Positions 33,375 to 41,475 of a DNA stretch of 64,000 bases are shown here, piece after piece. A program made the translations under genes and the position numbers. The stretch spans positions 1 through 64,000 of the forward strand of contig NZ_JBHLZU010000017.1 in NCBI RefSeq assembly GCF_042429765.1, read 5' to 3'. Source of the stretch: Allokutzneria oryzae. GTDB lineage: Bacteria; Actinomycetota; Actinomycetes; Mycobacteriales; Pseudonocardiaceae. The notes under the pieces were generated by a model. The model saw only the letters and a program-made list of their open reading frames with translations, did not search any database and was not told the origin of the DNA. Numbering within the stretch: the first letter of the stretch is position 1; every line of letters starts with the position of its first letter.

Positions 33375-35417
33375 ATGAGCGAGCACGACCGCGACCGGAC
33401 GCCGGTGCGCCTGGACGCCTTCGCCTTCGGCGGCGACTACAACCCGGAGCAGTGGCCGGAGGAGGTCTGGGACGCCGACATGGCGCTGATGCGCCGCGCC
33501 GGGATCACCATGGCCACGGTCGGAGTGTTCGGCTGGGCCCAGGTCCAGCCCACCCCCGGCACCTTCGACTTCGGCTGGTGCGACCGCGCGCTGGACAAGC
33601 TCGCGGACAACGGCGTCGGTGTCTGCCTGGCCACGATGACCGCGTCGCCGCCGCCGTGGCTGGCCCGCGCGCACCCGGAGACGCTGCCGGTCACCGCCGA
33701 CGGCACCCGCCTGTGGCCCGGTGGCCGCCAGCACTACTGCCCGTCCAGCCCGGTCTACCGCGAGCACGCCGCCGCCCTGGTGGAGCGGGTCGCGCGGCGC
33801 TACGCCGGGCACCCGGCGCTGCGGCTGTGGCACATCGGCAACGAGTACGGCTGTCACGTCTCGACCTGCTACTGCGACGTCTCGGCCGAGGCGTTCCGCG
33901 AGTGGCTGGCCCGCCGCTACGGCGACGTCGACGGTCTCAACGAGGCGTGGTCGACGGCGTTCTGGTCGCAGCGCTACGCGGACTTCGCCGAGGTGCTGCC
34001 GCCGCGCGCGGTCCCGGCGATCCCCAACCCGGCGCAGAACCTGGACTTCCAGCGCTTCTCCTCCGACGCGATGCTGGAGTGCTTCCTGCTGGAGAAGCGC
34101 ATCCTGCGCGAGCACAGCCCCGGCGTGGGTGTGACCACGAACCTGCTCGGCCTGGCCAAGCCGGTGGACTTCTTCGAGTGGGCGCGGCACCAGGACGTGA
34201 TCTCCCACGACTCCTACCCCGACCCGCACCGCGCGGACACCCACGTCGAGGTCGCGTTCAACTACGACCTGATGCGCTCGCTGGGCGACGGCCGCCCGTG
34301 GCTGCTGATGGAGCAGGCCCCGAGCGCGGTGAACTGGCGGGACCGCAACGCCCCCAAGGCCCCCGGCCAGATGCGGCTGTGGAGCTACCAGGCGGTGGCG
34401 CGCGGCTCGGACGCGGTGCTCTACTTCCAGTTCCGGCAGTCCAGGGGCGGTGCGGAGCGGTTCCACTCGGCGATCGTGCCGCACGCGGGACCGGAGACCA
34501 GGGTCTTCCGCGAGGTCGCCGAGCTGGGCGCGGAGCTGGCCGGGCTGCCGGAGATCCTGGGCTCGCGCGTTGAGGCGGACGCGGCGCTGCTGATGGACTG
34601 GTCCAGCTGGTGGGCGCTGGAGGCGGAGTCCCACCCGGCCACCGACCTCAGCCAGGTGGACGCGAACCTCGCGCACTACCGTCCGCTCTGGGAGTCGCGG
34701 ATCACCACCGACATCGTGCACCCGTCGGCCGACCTGAGCCGCTACCGCCTGGTGGTGGTGCCCAACCTGTACCTGGTCGACGAGGCCGTTGCGGCCAACC
34801 TGGCCGACTACGTCCGCGCGGGCGGCTACCTGGTGATGTCGTTCTTCTCCGGCATCGTCGACGGCAACGACCGCGTGCACCTCGGCGGCTACCCCGCGCC
34901 GTTCCGCGAGCTGCTCGGCGTGCACGTGGAGGAGTTCTGGCCGCTGCCGCCGAACGGGGCGGTTGGGCTGGCCTTCACCGACGGCCACCACGGCACGGCC
35001 ACCGTGTGGTCGGAGTGGATCAACCTGGAGGGCGCGGAGCCGCTGGCCACCTTCGCCGGGGGCGAGCTCTCCGGCCTGCCCGCGATCACCCGCAGGTCCT
35101 TCGGCGATGGCGCGGCCTACTACCTGGGCACGAAGCCGGACGCGACCACCATGGGCAACCTCCTCCGGCGCGCGGCGGCGGAGGCGGGCGCGGCGCCGGT
35201 CCTGCCGGGGGCGCCCGCCGGTGTCGAGGTCACCGTGCGCAGGACGGCCGACGGCACGAGGTTCCTGTTTCTGCTCAACCACAACGTTTTCGGCGTCCAG
35301 GTCCCCCTGCCGCCGAGCGCGACCGACGCGCTGACCGGCCAGGAGTTGGGCGACCAGGCGACGCTGGACCGGCGCGGTGTCCTGGTGGCCAGGCTCGGCC
35401 TCTCGGCCACCACCTGA
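33375..35417 (+). CDS. GH42 beta-galactosidase
   Basis: 680 residues, typical for family GH42. The N-terminus FGGDYNPEQWPEEVWDADM is diagnostic. The acid/base Glu157 lies in WHIGNEYGCH and the nucleophile Glu313 in LLMEQAPSAVNW. Cys residues around STCYCD and QHYCPSS form the expected zinc-site cluster of this family. The trimerisation and C-terminal domains follow with ARGSDAVLYFQFRQSRGGAE. No signal peptide, so it is cytoplasmic and would act on imported galactosides. The ATG at 33375 follows an in-frame leader of no family similarity. Confidence 0.95.
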   Translation: MSEHDRDRTPVRLDAFAFGGDYNPEQWPEEVWDADMALMRRAGITMATVGVFGWAQVQPTPGTFDFGWCDRALDKLADNGVGVCLATMTASPPPWLARAHPETLPVTADGTRLWPGGRQHYCPSSPVYREHAAALVERVARRYAGHPALRLWHIGNEYGCHVSTCYCDVSAEAFREWLARRYGDVDGLNEAWSTAFWSQRYADFAEVLPPRAVPAIPNPAQNLDFQRFSSDAMLECFLLEKRILREHSPGVGVTTNLLGLAKPVDFFEWARHQDVISHDSYPDPHRADTHVEVAFNYDLMRSLGDGRPWLLMEQAPSAVNWRDRNAPKAPGQMRLWSYQAVARGSDAVLYFQFRQSRGGAERFHSAIVPHAGPETRVFREVAELGAELAGLPEILGSRVEADAALLMDWSSWWALEAESHPATDLSQVDANLAHYRPLWESRITTDIVHPSADLSRYRLVVVPNLYLVDEAVAANLADYVRAGGYLVMSFFSGIVDGNDRVHLGGYPAPFRELLGVHVEEFWPLPPNGAVGLAFTDGHHGTATVWSEWINLEGAEPLATFAGGELSGLPAITRRSFGDGAAYYLGTKPDATTMGNLLRRAAAEAGAAPVLPGAPAGVEVTVRRTADGTRFLFLLNHNVFGVQVPLPPSATDALTGQELGDQATLDRRGVLVARLGLSATT

Positions 35418-35460
35418 ACCGGCCCCGGTCCTCCACCGACACGCCACACCACGCCACCAC

Positions 35461-35524
35461 GGCCATTCGCGGGCTTATGGACGCTGACGCGCCCCCAGGA
35501 ACGTCCATAAGCCCGCGAATGGCC
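35461..35524. terminator. Perfect 23-bp-arm hairpin between convergent genes
   Basis: Positions 35461-35483 (GGCCATTCGCGGGCTTATGG, then ACG) are the exact complement of 35502-35524, with an 18-base loop. It sits between the ends of the converging GH42 and GNAT genes and should terminate both. The sequence differs from the 67-bp palindrome family and no second copy was noticed in the window. Confidence 0.8.
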
Positions 35525-35584
35525 GAAGAATGATCGCGAGGGTGGGGGCGGGGGCTCCGGGCGAACCGGGACCACGGAACCAGC

Positions 35585-36142
35585 TCACCGGAAAGTGTGG
35601 GAGCGCCGGTACTCCTCCACGGTCAAGCCGAAGAGGACGAGGTCGTGGTGAGCGCCCCCGGTGAACACGTGCCGCCGCAGGCGCCCCTCCTCGACGAACC
35701 CCATCTCCCGGTGCAACGCGAGCGAACCGGTGTTGAACGCGTAAACGCCGACCTCGCACTTCTGGTACCGCCGCTCCCCGAACATGTAGCCCAGCAGCAG
35801 CGCGACGGCCTCTCGGGCGTAGCCCTTCCGCCGGTGCTGCCGCAGTACCCCGAGGCCGTAGCTGAAGCACCCGTCGTGCACCCGCGCGTCGAAGGTGTTG
35901 ATGGATCCGGCGAACGTGCTCCCGGCCACCGCCTCGATCACCAACCGGAACACATCGTCCTCTGTGGACTTTCCTGACCGCTGCTCCGCCCACTGCCGGT
36001 ACCCCGACTCCGAGCGCGGCGGGAAGACCTTGTCCCCGGCTCGTTGGTCCCCGGTGTCCTGGTCGAAGGCGGCGAAGGCGGCCCAGTCCTCCGGTTCGAC
36101 GGCGCGCAGCCGGACGAGCTCGCCGCTCCAGTGCGTGGTCAT
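35585..36142 (-). CDS. GNAT acetyltransferase (RimJ/RimL-like)
   Basis: 185 residues from the ATG at 36142. GNAT features are LVRLRAVEPEDWAAFAAFD at the N-terminus, the acetyl-CoA loop LRQHRRKGYAREAVALLLGYMF and the C-terminal NTGSLALHREMGFVEEGRLRRHVFTGG typical of RimJ/RimL-like protein or small-molecule N-acetyltransferases. The substrate is unknown. It lies 62 bases downstream of the GT87 gene in the same direction and may be cotranscribed. Confidence 0.88.
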   Translation of the reverse strand: MTTHWSGELVRLRAVEPEDWAAFAAFDQDTGDQRAGDKVFPPRSESGYRQWAEQRSGKSTEDDVFRLVIEAVAGSTFAGSINTFDARVHDGCFSYGLGVLRQHRRKGYAREAVALLLGYMFGERRYQKCEVGVYAFNTGSLALHREMGFVEEGRLRRHVFTGGAHHDLVLFGLTVEEYRRSHTFR

Positions 36143-36204
36143 GCCAGACCGAACCACGGCCGACCCCGTCGGGGCCAGCGGTTGTCGGCAATCGACACCA
36201 GAAC

Positions 36205-37431
36205 TCAGCCGTTCACCCGGCGCATCCGGGTGACCACCCATACCGAGGTGGCGGCGAACACCAGCAGGTACACGTTGCTCGTGACGGCCTCCAGCCACGG
36301 CCAGGACCGCAGTGCGAACAACCCGATCTCCGGCTGGACCTTCCCGCCGGCCGGCGGGAAGCTCACGACCCAGGCGAAGGTCAACGCGTACACCCCGCCG
36401 ACCACCCACCACCCCGGCCGCCCGGCTCCGGTGCGCGCCAGGTGCACGAGGTAGACCAGCAGCGGCACGAACCACACCCAGTGGTGCTCCCAGGAGAACG
36501 GCGAGACCGTGGTCCCGGTCAGTCCGACCACGGTGACCGCGAGCAGGTCCTCGCCGCGCCGGTAGGCCCACGCCGCGAGCCACATGCCCAGCGCGCCGGC
36601 GATCCCGGCGAGCACCAGCCACAGCGTGGTCATGGTGCCCCCGGTGACGCCGAAGCGCGCGAGCATGCCGCTGATCGACTGGTTGCTCGTCGACGCGCTG
36701 CCGCCGATCCTGTTGGAGGACAGGAAAACCCCGCCCCAGTACCGCGTGGAGTCGTGTGGCAGCACCAGGAAACCGACCGCGATGGTCCCCGCGAACGAGG
36801 CGAGCGCGGTGCCCGCCGCGCGGAACCGCCCGGTGACGAGCAGGTAGACCACGAAGATCAGCGGCGTGAGCTTGACCCCGGCTGCGATCCCGATGAGCAC
36901 GCCCTGCCACCGAGATCCCTGAAACCGGCTCACGTCCAGCAGTACCAGCATCATCAGCACGATGTTGACCTGACCGAGCGCCACGGTCAGCCACACGGGG
37001 TCCAGCCACAGCGCGGCGGCGGCCATGAGCACGGAAGCGAGCAACAGCGCCCGGTCACTGCGGTATCCCAGTGCCCGCCACGACAATGAGACCGCGGGAA
37101 TCACCAGCAACATGTGCGCCGCGGTGACCACCGCCGCCAACGGAATGATCGGCACCACCCCGAACGGCACGAACAGCAGCGCCGCGAACGGCGTGTACGT
37201 CCACTCCATCTGGTAGGTGATGGGGCCTTCGTACAGCGGTCGCCCGGCGAGCACGACCTCACCGGCCGCGCGGTAGACGTTCAGGTCCACCCCGACCGGG
37301 GCGGCTTTCGGCCAGATCAGGAATGTCAGCGCGTGCAACAGCACAGCGGCGCCGAACGCGCCCCACGCGATCTTGGGTGTGATCCAGTCGCTCAGCGCGC
37401 GCTCGTTCCGAATTCCGGTGCTGGTGCTCAC
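36205..37431 (-). CDS. GT87 (DUF2029) polyprenol-phosphate-mannose mannosyltransferase-like membrane protein
   Basis: 408 residues with about ten membrane spans. GT87 features are VGVDLNVYRAAGEVVLAGRPLYEG early on (catalytic Asp region), WTYTPFAALLFVP, ALGQVNIVLMMLVLLD and SPFSWEHHWVWFVPLL. Family members such as mycobacterial PimE add alpha-1,2-mannose from polyprenyl phosphate to lipid glycans at the outer membrane face. A role in lipomannan or glycolipid synthesis is likely. The GTG start at 37431 is four bases past the 3' end of a degenerate gene. Confidence 0.9.
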   Translation of the reverse strand: MSTSTGIRNERALSDWITPKIAWGAFGAAVLLHALTFLIWPKAAPVGVDLNVYRAAGEVVLAGRPLYEGPITYQMEWTYTPFAALLFVPFGVVPIIPLAAVVTAAHMLLVIPAVSLSWRALGYRSDRALLLASVLMAAAALWLDPVWLTVALGQVNIVLMMLVLLDVSRFQGSRWQGVLIGIAAGVKLTPLIFVVYLLVTGRFRAAGTALASFAGTIAVGFLVLPHDSTRYWGGVFLSSNRIGGSASTSNQSISGMLARFGVTGGTMTTLWLVLAGIAGALGMWLAAWAYRRGEDLLAVTVVGLTGTTVSPFSWEHHWVWFVPLLVYLVHLARTGAGRPGWWVVGGVYALTFAWVVSFPPAGGKVQPEIGLFALRSWPWLEAVTSNVYLLVFAATSVWVVTRMRRVNG

Positions 37432-38010
37432 CTGGGAATTATCGCAGGCAGTGGTTCGCGACCGCGTTCACCAGTGGTGAGCACCAGCCCGAGATCGCGA
37501 AGAGCTACGAGTGGCGAGGCCGCGTACGCACAGGACGAGGTGCGTCCGCACATATCGGGTCGGGCTGTCCATAGTGGACCGAGTTCGCCATTGGCGGTAC
37601 GGGTGGTGTCCAGGTCGCCGAGCTGGAGCGCGACGAGCCCGATGCGCCCGTGGTCAGCACGGCGGAGAGGGTCGAACGGAGGCCGCCGGTGTCCCCGTCC
37701 TGGTAGCCGAGCAGATGCCGTTGCGCCGCAAGGGCTGTCCAGCCGTTCGGGTAGGACCAGGACCCGGTGAGGATCGCGTTGTGGCTCTTCACCCCGTCGG
37801 CCGTGGCGAAGTCGTCTCCGACATCGAGCCGCGAGTCGACCAGGTCGAGCACGCGTCGAGCCTCGCGAGGGTGGCCGGCGAGACCGAGCACTGCCGGGGA
37901 CTTGGAGCAGCAGGCGAGGTCGTCGAGGCCCGATCCAGCAGCCACACCGCGGCGCGACCGGGAACGTCGTAGTGGCCACGAGGGGCAATACGATCGGAGG
38001 CCACCGACAC
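37428..38010 (-). pseudogene. Frameshifted remnant of an alpha/alpha-barrel-like protein
   Basis: Protein-like sequence runs leftward but changes frame at least twice: YDVPGRAAVWLLDRA near 37950 in one frame, then ARRVLDLVDSRLDVGDDF and HNAILTGSWSYPNGWTALAA in a second, then RIGLVALQLGDLDTTRTANGEL and PLVALRDLGLVLTTGERG in a third. The pieces read in order as one protein. The YPNGW/AAQRHL style resembles helical-barrel enzymes, but no family can be named. It could also be a sequencing artefact. It diverges from the RraA-like gene and its end overlaps the start of the GT87 gene. Confidence 0.6.
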
Positions 38011-38022
38011 CAGGAGAACGCC

Positions 38023-38715
38023 ATGCTGAAGGCTTTTGCCGACCTGTCAACGCCGTTGGTGGCGGACGCCTGCCTCCGGGTCGAGGTTCCCCTTCGCGTG
38101 GCGCCGCCGGGAATCCGCGCGGTCACCGCTGGGCAGCGGGTGGCCGGGCGTGCCCTGCCGGTGCGCCACTACGGCAGCGTCGACGTGTTCCTGGAGGCGT
38201 TCGGCCAGGCCGAACGCGGCGATGTGCTGGTCATCGACAACGGCGGCCGGTCGGACGAGGCGTGCGTCGGCGACCTGGCTGTCCTTGAGGCCGCGACGGC
38301 GGGCGTCACGGGTCTCGTGGTCTGGGGGTTGCACCGCGACACACCGGAGCTGGTCGAGATCGGTCTCCCGGTGTTCAGCTACGGCAGCTACCCGCCGGGC
38401 CCGGTGCGGCTGGACGAGCAGGAGGCCGACGCCCTGGTCACGGCGCGCTTCGGTCCGCACCTCGTCAGCGGCGACGACGTGGTGTTCGGCGACGAGGACG
38501 GCGTGGTGTTCGTTCCGGCCGAGCGGGTCGACGAGGTGCTGGCGACGGCGCGGCAGATCCGGCGGACCGAGCGCGCGCAGGCCGACAGGATCCGGGCGGG
38601 GGAGACGCTGCGCGGGCAGACGGAGTTCGACGACTACCTCGCACGGCGATCCGCTGACCCGTCCTACACCTTCCGCCGACACCTGCGCCGTATCGGCGGA
38701 GCGATCGAGGAGTAG
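38023..38715 (+). CDS. RraA-like / HMG-aldolase family protein
   Basis: 230 residues from an ATG with an AGGAG site seven bases upstream. The core GDVLVIDNGGRSDEACVGDLAVLEAATAGVTGLVVWGLHRDTPEL matches the RraA-like fold, where related aldolases bind divalent metal through a GxxxD...RD motif; HRD and GD are present. Some members cleave 4-hydroxy-4-methyl-2-oxoglutarate, while others have no known activity. The C-terminal extension (TEFDDYLARRSADPSYTFRRHL) is typical of the subgroup annotated as dimethylmenaquinone methyltransferase by error. The substrate is unknown. Confidence 0.88.
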   Translation: MLKAFADLSTPLVADACLRVEVPLRVAPPGIRAVTAGQRVAGRALPVRHYGSVDVFLEAFGQAERGDVLVIDNGGRSDEACVGDLAVLEAATAGVTGLVVWGLHRDTPELVEIGLPVFSYGSYPPGPVRLDEQEADALVTARFGPHLVSGDDVVFGDEDGVVFVPAERVDEVLATARQIRRTERAQADRIRAGETLRGQTEFDDYLARRSADPSYTFRRHLRRIGGAIEE

Positions 38716-38736
38716 CAGCCCACAGCGGGGGAGGGG

Positions 38737-40560
38737 TCAGACCTTCTCGATCATCCCGTCGTAGAAGCCGTCGAGCAGCTCGGCGTAGTGCCGCTCGATC
38801 ACGCGCCGCCGCAGCTTCAGGCTCGGGGTCAGCTCACCGCGCTCCACCGTGAAGTCGTCCTTGAGGATCGCGAACGCCTTCACGGTCTCGTGCTTGGCCA
38901 GCCCCGCGTTGGCCGCGTCGATGCCTTCCTGCACCAGGGCGCGCAGCTCCGCGTTCGGGGTGAGCTCGGCGTTGTCGGTGGACAGCCCGCGCGCGCCCGC
39001 CCACTTCGCGACCAGGTCGGGGTCCAGGGTCACCAGGGCGACGCAGAAGTTGCGGCGGTCGCCGTGCACCAGCACGTTCGCCACGTACGGGCAGGCGGCC
39101 TTGATCCTGCCCTCCACGCTCTGCGGCGCCACGTACTTGCCGCCGGAGGTCTTGATCAGCTCCTTCTTCCTGTCGGTGATCCGCAGCCGCCCGCGCTCGT
39201 CGAGCTCGCCGATGTCGCCGGTGTGCAGCCAGCCGTCCGCCAGCGCCTCGGCCGTGGCCTCCGGCAGGCCGCGGTAGCCGCGCATCACGCCCCTGCCCTT
39301 GATCAGCACCTCGCCGTCCTCGGCGATGCGGACCTCGGTGCCAGGAAGCGGCTTGCCGACCGTGCCGAAGCGCACCTCGCCCTGCCGGGACACGAAGGAC
39401 GCAGCCGAGGACTCGGTCAGCCCGTAGCCCTCCAGGATCAGCAGCCCGGCCGCGTCGAAGAACTCGCCGATCTCCGGCGACAGCGGGGCCGAACCGGAGA
39501 CGAAGCACCGCACCCGGCCGCCGAAGCGCTCGCGCAGCTTCGCGAAGACCAGCTTGTCCGCCACGGCGAACTGGGCCCGCAAGGGCAGCGGCGACGCACG
39601 GCCCTCGCGACGGTTCGCGGCGTGGCGCAGGCCGACCCCGCGCGCCCACCGGAACAGCCCCAGCTTCACCCCGCCCTCGGCGCGCACCGTGGCCAGCACG
39701 GTGTTGTAGATCTTCTCGAAGATCCTGGGCGCCGCGCCCAGCACGGTCGGCCGCAGCTCCGCCAGGTTCGCCGCGATCCGGTCCACCTCGCCGTCGACCG
39801 CGGTCGTCGCGCCGCTGGCGATCATGGCGACCTCGATGGCCTTGCCGAACACGTGCGACATGGGCAGCCACAGCAGGTGCAGGTCGTCCGCGCGCATCAG
39901 ATCCATCGAATCGATGGCGCTGACGGTGTAGAGCCAGTTGTCGTGGGTCAGCTCGACGCCCTTGGGCCTGCCGGTGGTGCCCGAGGTGTAGATCAGCGTC
40001 GCCAGCTGGTCGGCCGTGACGGCCCCGCTCGCGCGGTCGTAGGCGCCGGGGTCGGCGGCGTCGAGCGCCCGGCCGAGCACGGCGACGTCGTCCAGGGTGA
40101 GCACCCAGTCGTCGTCGCTCGCCGAACCGTCGATGACGACGACCTTCGTGACGTCGGTGATCTTCTCGCGCACCGAGCGCAGCTTCGCCACCTGGCCCTC
40201 GTCCTCGGCGAAGACCACCGTGCTCGCCGAGTCGGCCAGCACGAACGCGCACTCGTCCGCGGTGCTGGACGGGTAGATCGTGGTGGTCGCCGCGCCCGTC
40301 GCCAGCACACCGAGGTCGGCGAGCAGCCACTCCACCCGCGTCCCGGACAGGATCGCCGCCGTGCGGCCCGCGCCGACGCCGAGCGAGATCAGCCCCAGCG
40401 CCAGCTCGCGCACCCGCGTGCCGACCTCCGCCCAGGTCAACGAGGACCAGCCCGCGCCGTCCCGGAAGCGCAACGCCTCGCGTTCGGGTGTCTGCCGCAC
40501 CCGGGCGCGCAGGAGGGCGGGAATCGAACCGATCCCGAATTCGTCGATGATCCCTGCCAT
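38737..40560 (-). CDS. Long-chain fatty-acid-CoA ligase (FadD15-like)
   Basis: 607 residues from the ATG at 40560, which follows a GAGGAGG ribosome site. ANL motifs: IYTSGTTGRPKGVELTH near residue 170, YGLTESSAASF near 385 and TGDIGELDERGRLRITDRKKELIKTSGGKYVAP near 455. The long insert and the IKTSGGKYVAP lysine segment are typical of actinobacterial FadD15 enzymes that activate fatty acids for beta-oxidation or lipid synthesis. It is monocistronic and diverges from the gene at 40903. Confidence 0.93.
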   Translation of the reverse strand: MAGIIDEFGIGSIPALLRARVRQTPEREALRFRDGAGWSSLTWAEVGTRVRELALGLISLGVGAGRTAAILSGTRVEWLLADLGVLATGAATTTIYPSSTADECAFVLADSASTVVFAEDEGQVAKLRSVREKITDVTKVVVIDGSASDDDWVLTLDDVAVLGRALDAADPGAYDRASGAVTADQLATLIYTSGTTGRPKGVELTHDNWLYTVSAIDSMDLMRADDLHLLWLPMSHVFGKAIEVAMIASGATTAVDGEVDRIAANLAELRPTVLGAAPRIFEKIYNTVLATVRAEGGVKLGLFRWARGVGLRHAANRREGRASPLPLRAQFAVADKLVFAKLRERFGGRVRCFVSGSAPLSPEIGEFFDAAGLLILEGYGLTESSAASFVSRQGEVRFGTVGKPLPGTEVRIAEDGEVLIKGRGVMRGYRGLPEATAEALADGWLHTGDIGELDERGRLRITDRKKELIKTSGGKYVAPQSVEGRIKAACPYVANVLVHGDRRNFCVALVTLDPDLVAKWAGARGLSTDNAELTPNAELRALVQEGIDAANAGLAKHETVKAFAILKDDFTVERGELTPSLKLRRRVIERHYAELLDGFYDGMIEKV

Positions 40561-40902
40561 CACAACCTCCTCGGACAACGCTGCCCTAGAAGCCGTACTC
40601 CGCTCTCGGCGCTCCGTCGAGACGCCAGCCGAGTGTGACCGGACAGGGCGGGCGCCTGACCATCGCCGATACCGATCGTGTCCGAGCCGTCACCGTCGTG
40701 AGCTGCTGCGGTCGGGTCATCGGGTGTCCGCCGAATGCTCTCATCACATTCATGGAGAAATGTCTGTACGTCCGTATCTTTGTGCAAATTTCAGTGAATT
40801 GAGAGCGTTGATATCCGGTTGACGACTGAATGGTGGAAACGGATGCTTTTTCGGGTGGAAGTGAGGTACATCACGTACCTAGCCACGTGAGGGGATACAG
40901 CC
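40561..40902. other. Divergent intergenic region
   Basis: 342 bases between the FadD15-like gene and a small rightward gene. The part from about 40740 to 40870 is AT-richer than average (TTTGTGCAAATTTCAGTG, TGAATTGAGAGCG) and should contain the promoters of both genes. No gene or strong palindrome was recognised. Confidence 0.5.
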
Positions 40903-41349
40903 ATGACGCTCATCTCGGAGCCTCCCGCCTCCGTCCAGCTGCCCGGCCTCGTGCCCGGACTCGCCCCCGGCCTCGCCGAGCTCGTCGTCGGCGACACCGT
41001 CGGCGCGATCTCCATGCGCGCCGGGCTCGGCGCGGAGACCAATGCGATGCTCTCGCTCCACCTGTTGTCGGGACCGGTCATCGGGATCCCGGGGAAACCC
41101 GAGCGCTGGGTCTTCTTGACCGGTCCCGTGACGCCGGTGCGCGTCGACACCGTGCTCGACCTCGTGCGCATCGACGTCCACCTGCTCGCGCCCGGCACCC
41201 GGCTCGCGCTGCCGCCCCGCGCCGCCGGGTTGGCCGGGCCGCGCTGGGTGGTCCACCCGCGCCAGGGGCACGACCTGCCGCCGTGGCAGGCCGTGGTCTC
41301 CGCCGCCCGTTCCACGTCGTCGATGTGCTCGAACTGGACGAATTCCTAA
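40903..41349 (+). CDS. Conserved-looking actinobacterial protein of unknown function
   Basis: 148 residues. The sequence has a regular pattern with GPVIGIPGKPERWVFLTGP, RVDTVLDLVRIDVHLLAPGTRLALPPRAAG and HDLPPWQAVVSAARS, similar in style to short actinobacterial proteins related to the bifunctional primase/polymerase N-terminal region; that similarity is from memory and weak. No signal peptide or membrane span. The ATG follows a purine-rich GAGGGG stretch. The C-terminus is Ser/Cys-rich. Confidence 0.65.
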   Translation: MTLISEPPASVQLPGLVPGLAPGLAELVVGDTVGAISMRAGLGAETNAMLSLHLLSGPVIGIPGKPERWVFLTGPVTPVRVDTVLDLVRIDVHLLAPGTRLALPPRAAGLAGPRWVVHPRQGHDLPPWQAVVSAARSTSSMCSNWTNS

Positions 41350-41475
41350 GAAAGCATCAAGCCGCGCTTACGAATTTCGGTCGTGTTTGGGTTCCGGGGC
41401 GCCAAGGGGTTACTTTCCCGCGAACAGCACAGCCGTGAAAAGGCACGGTGGCGCACGGTAATCGAAGGGTTTCAC

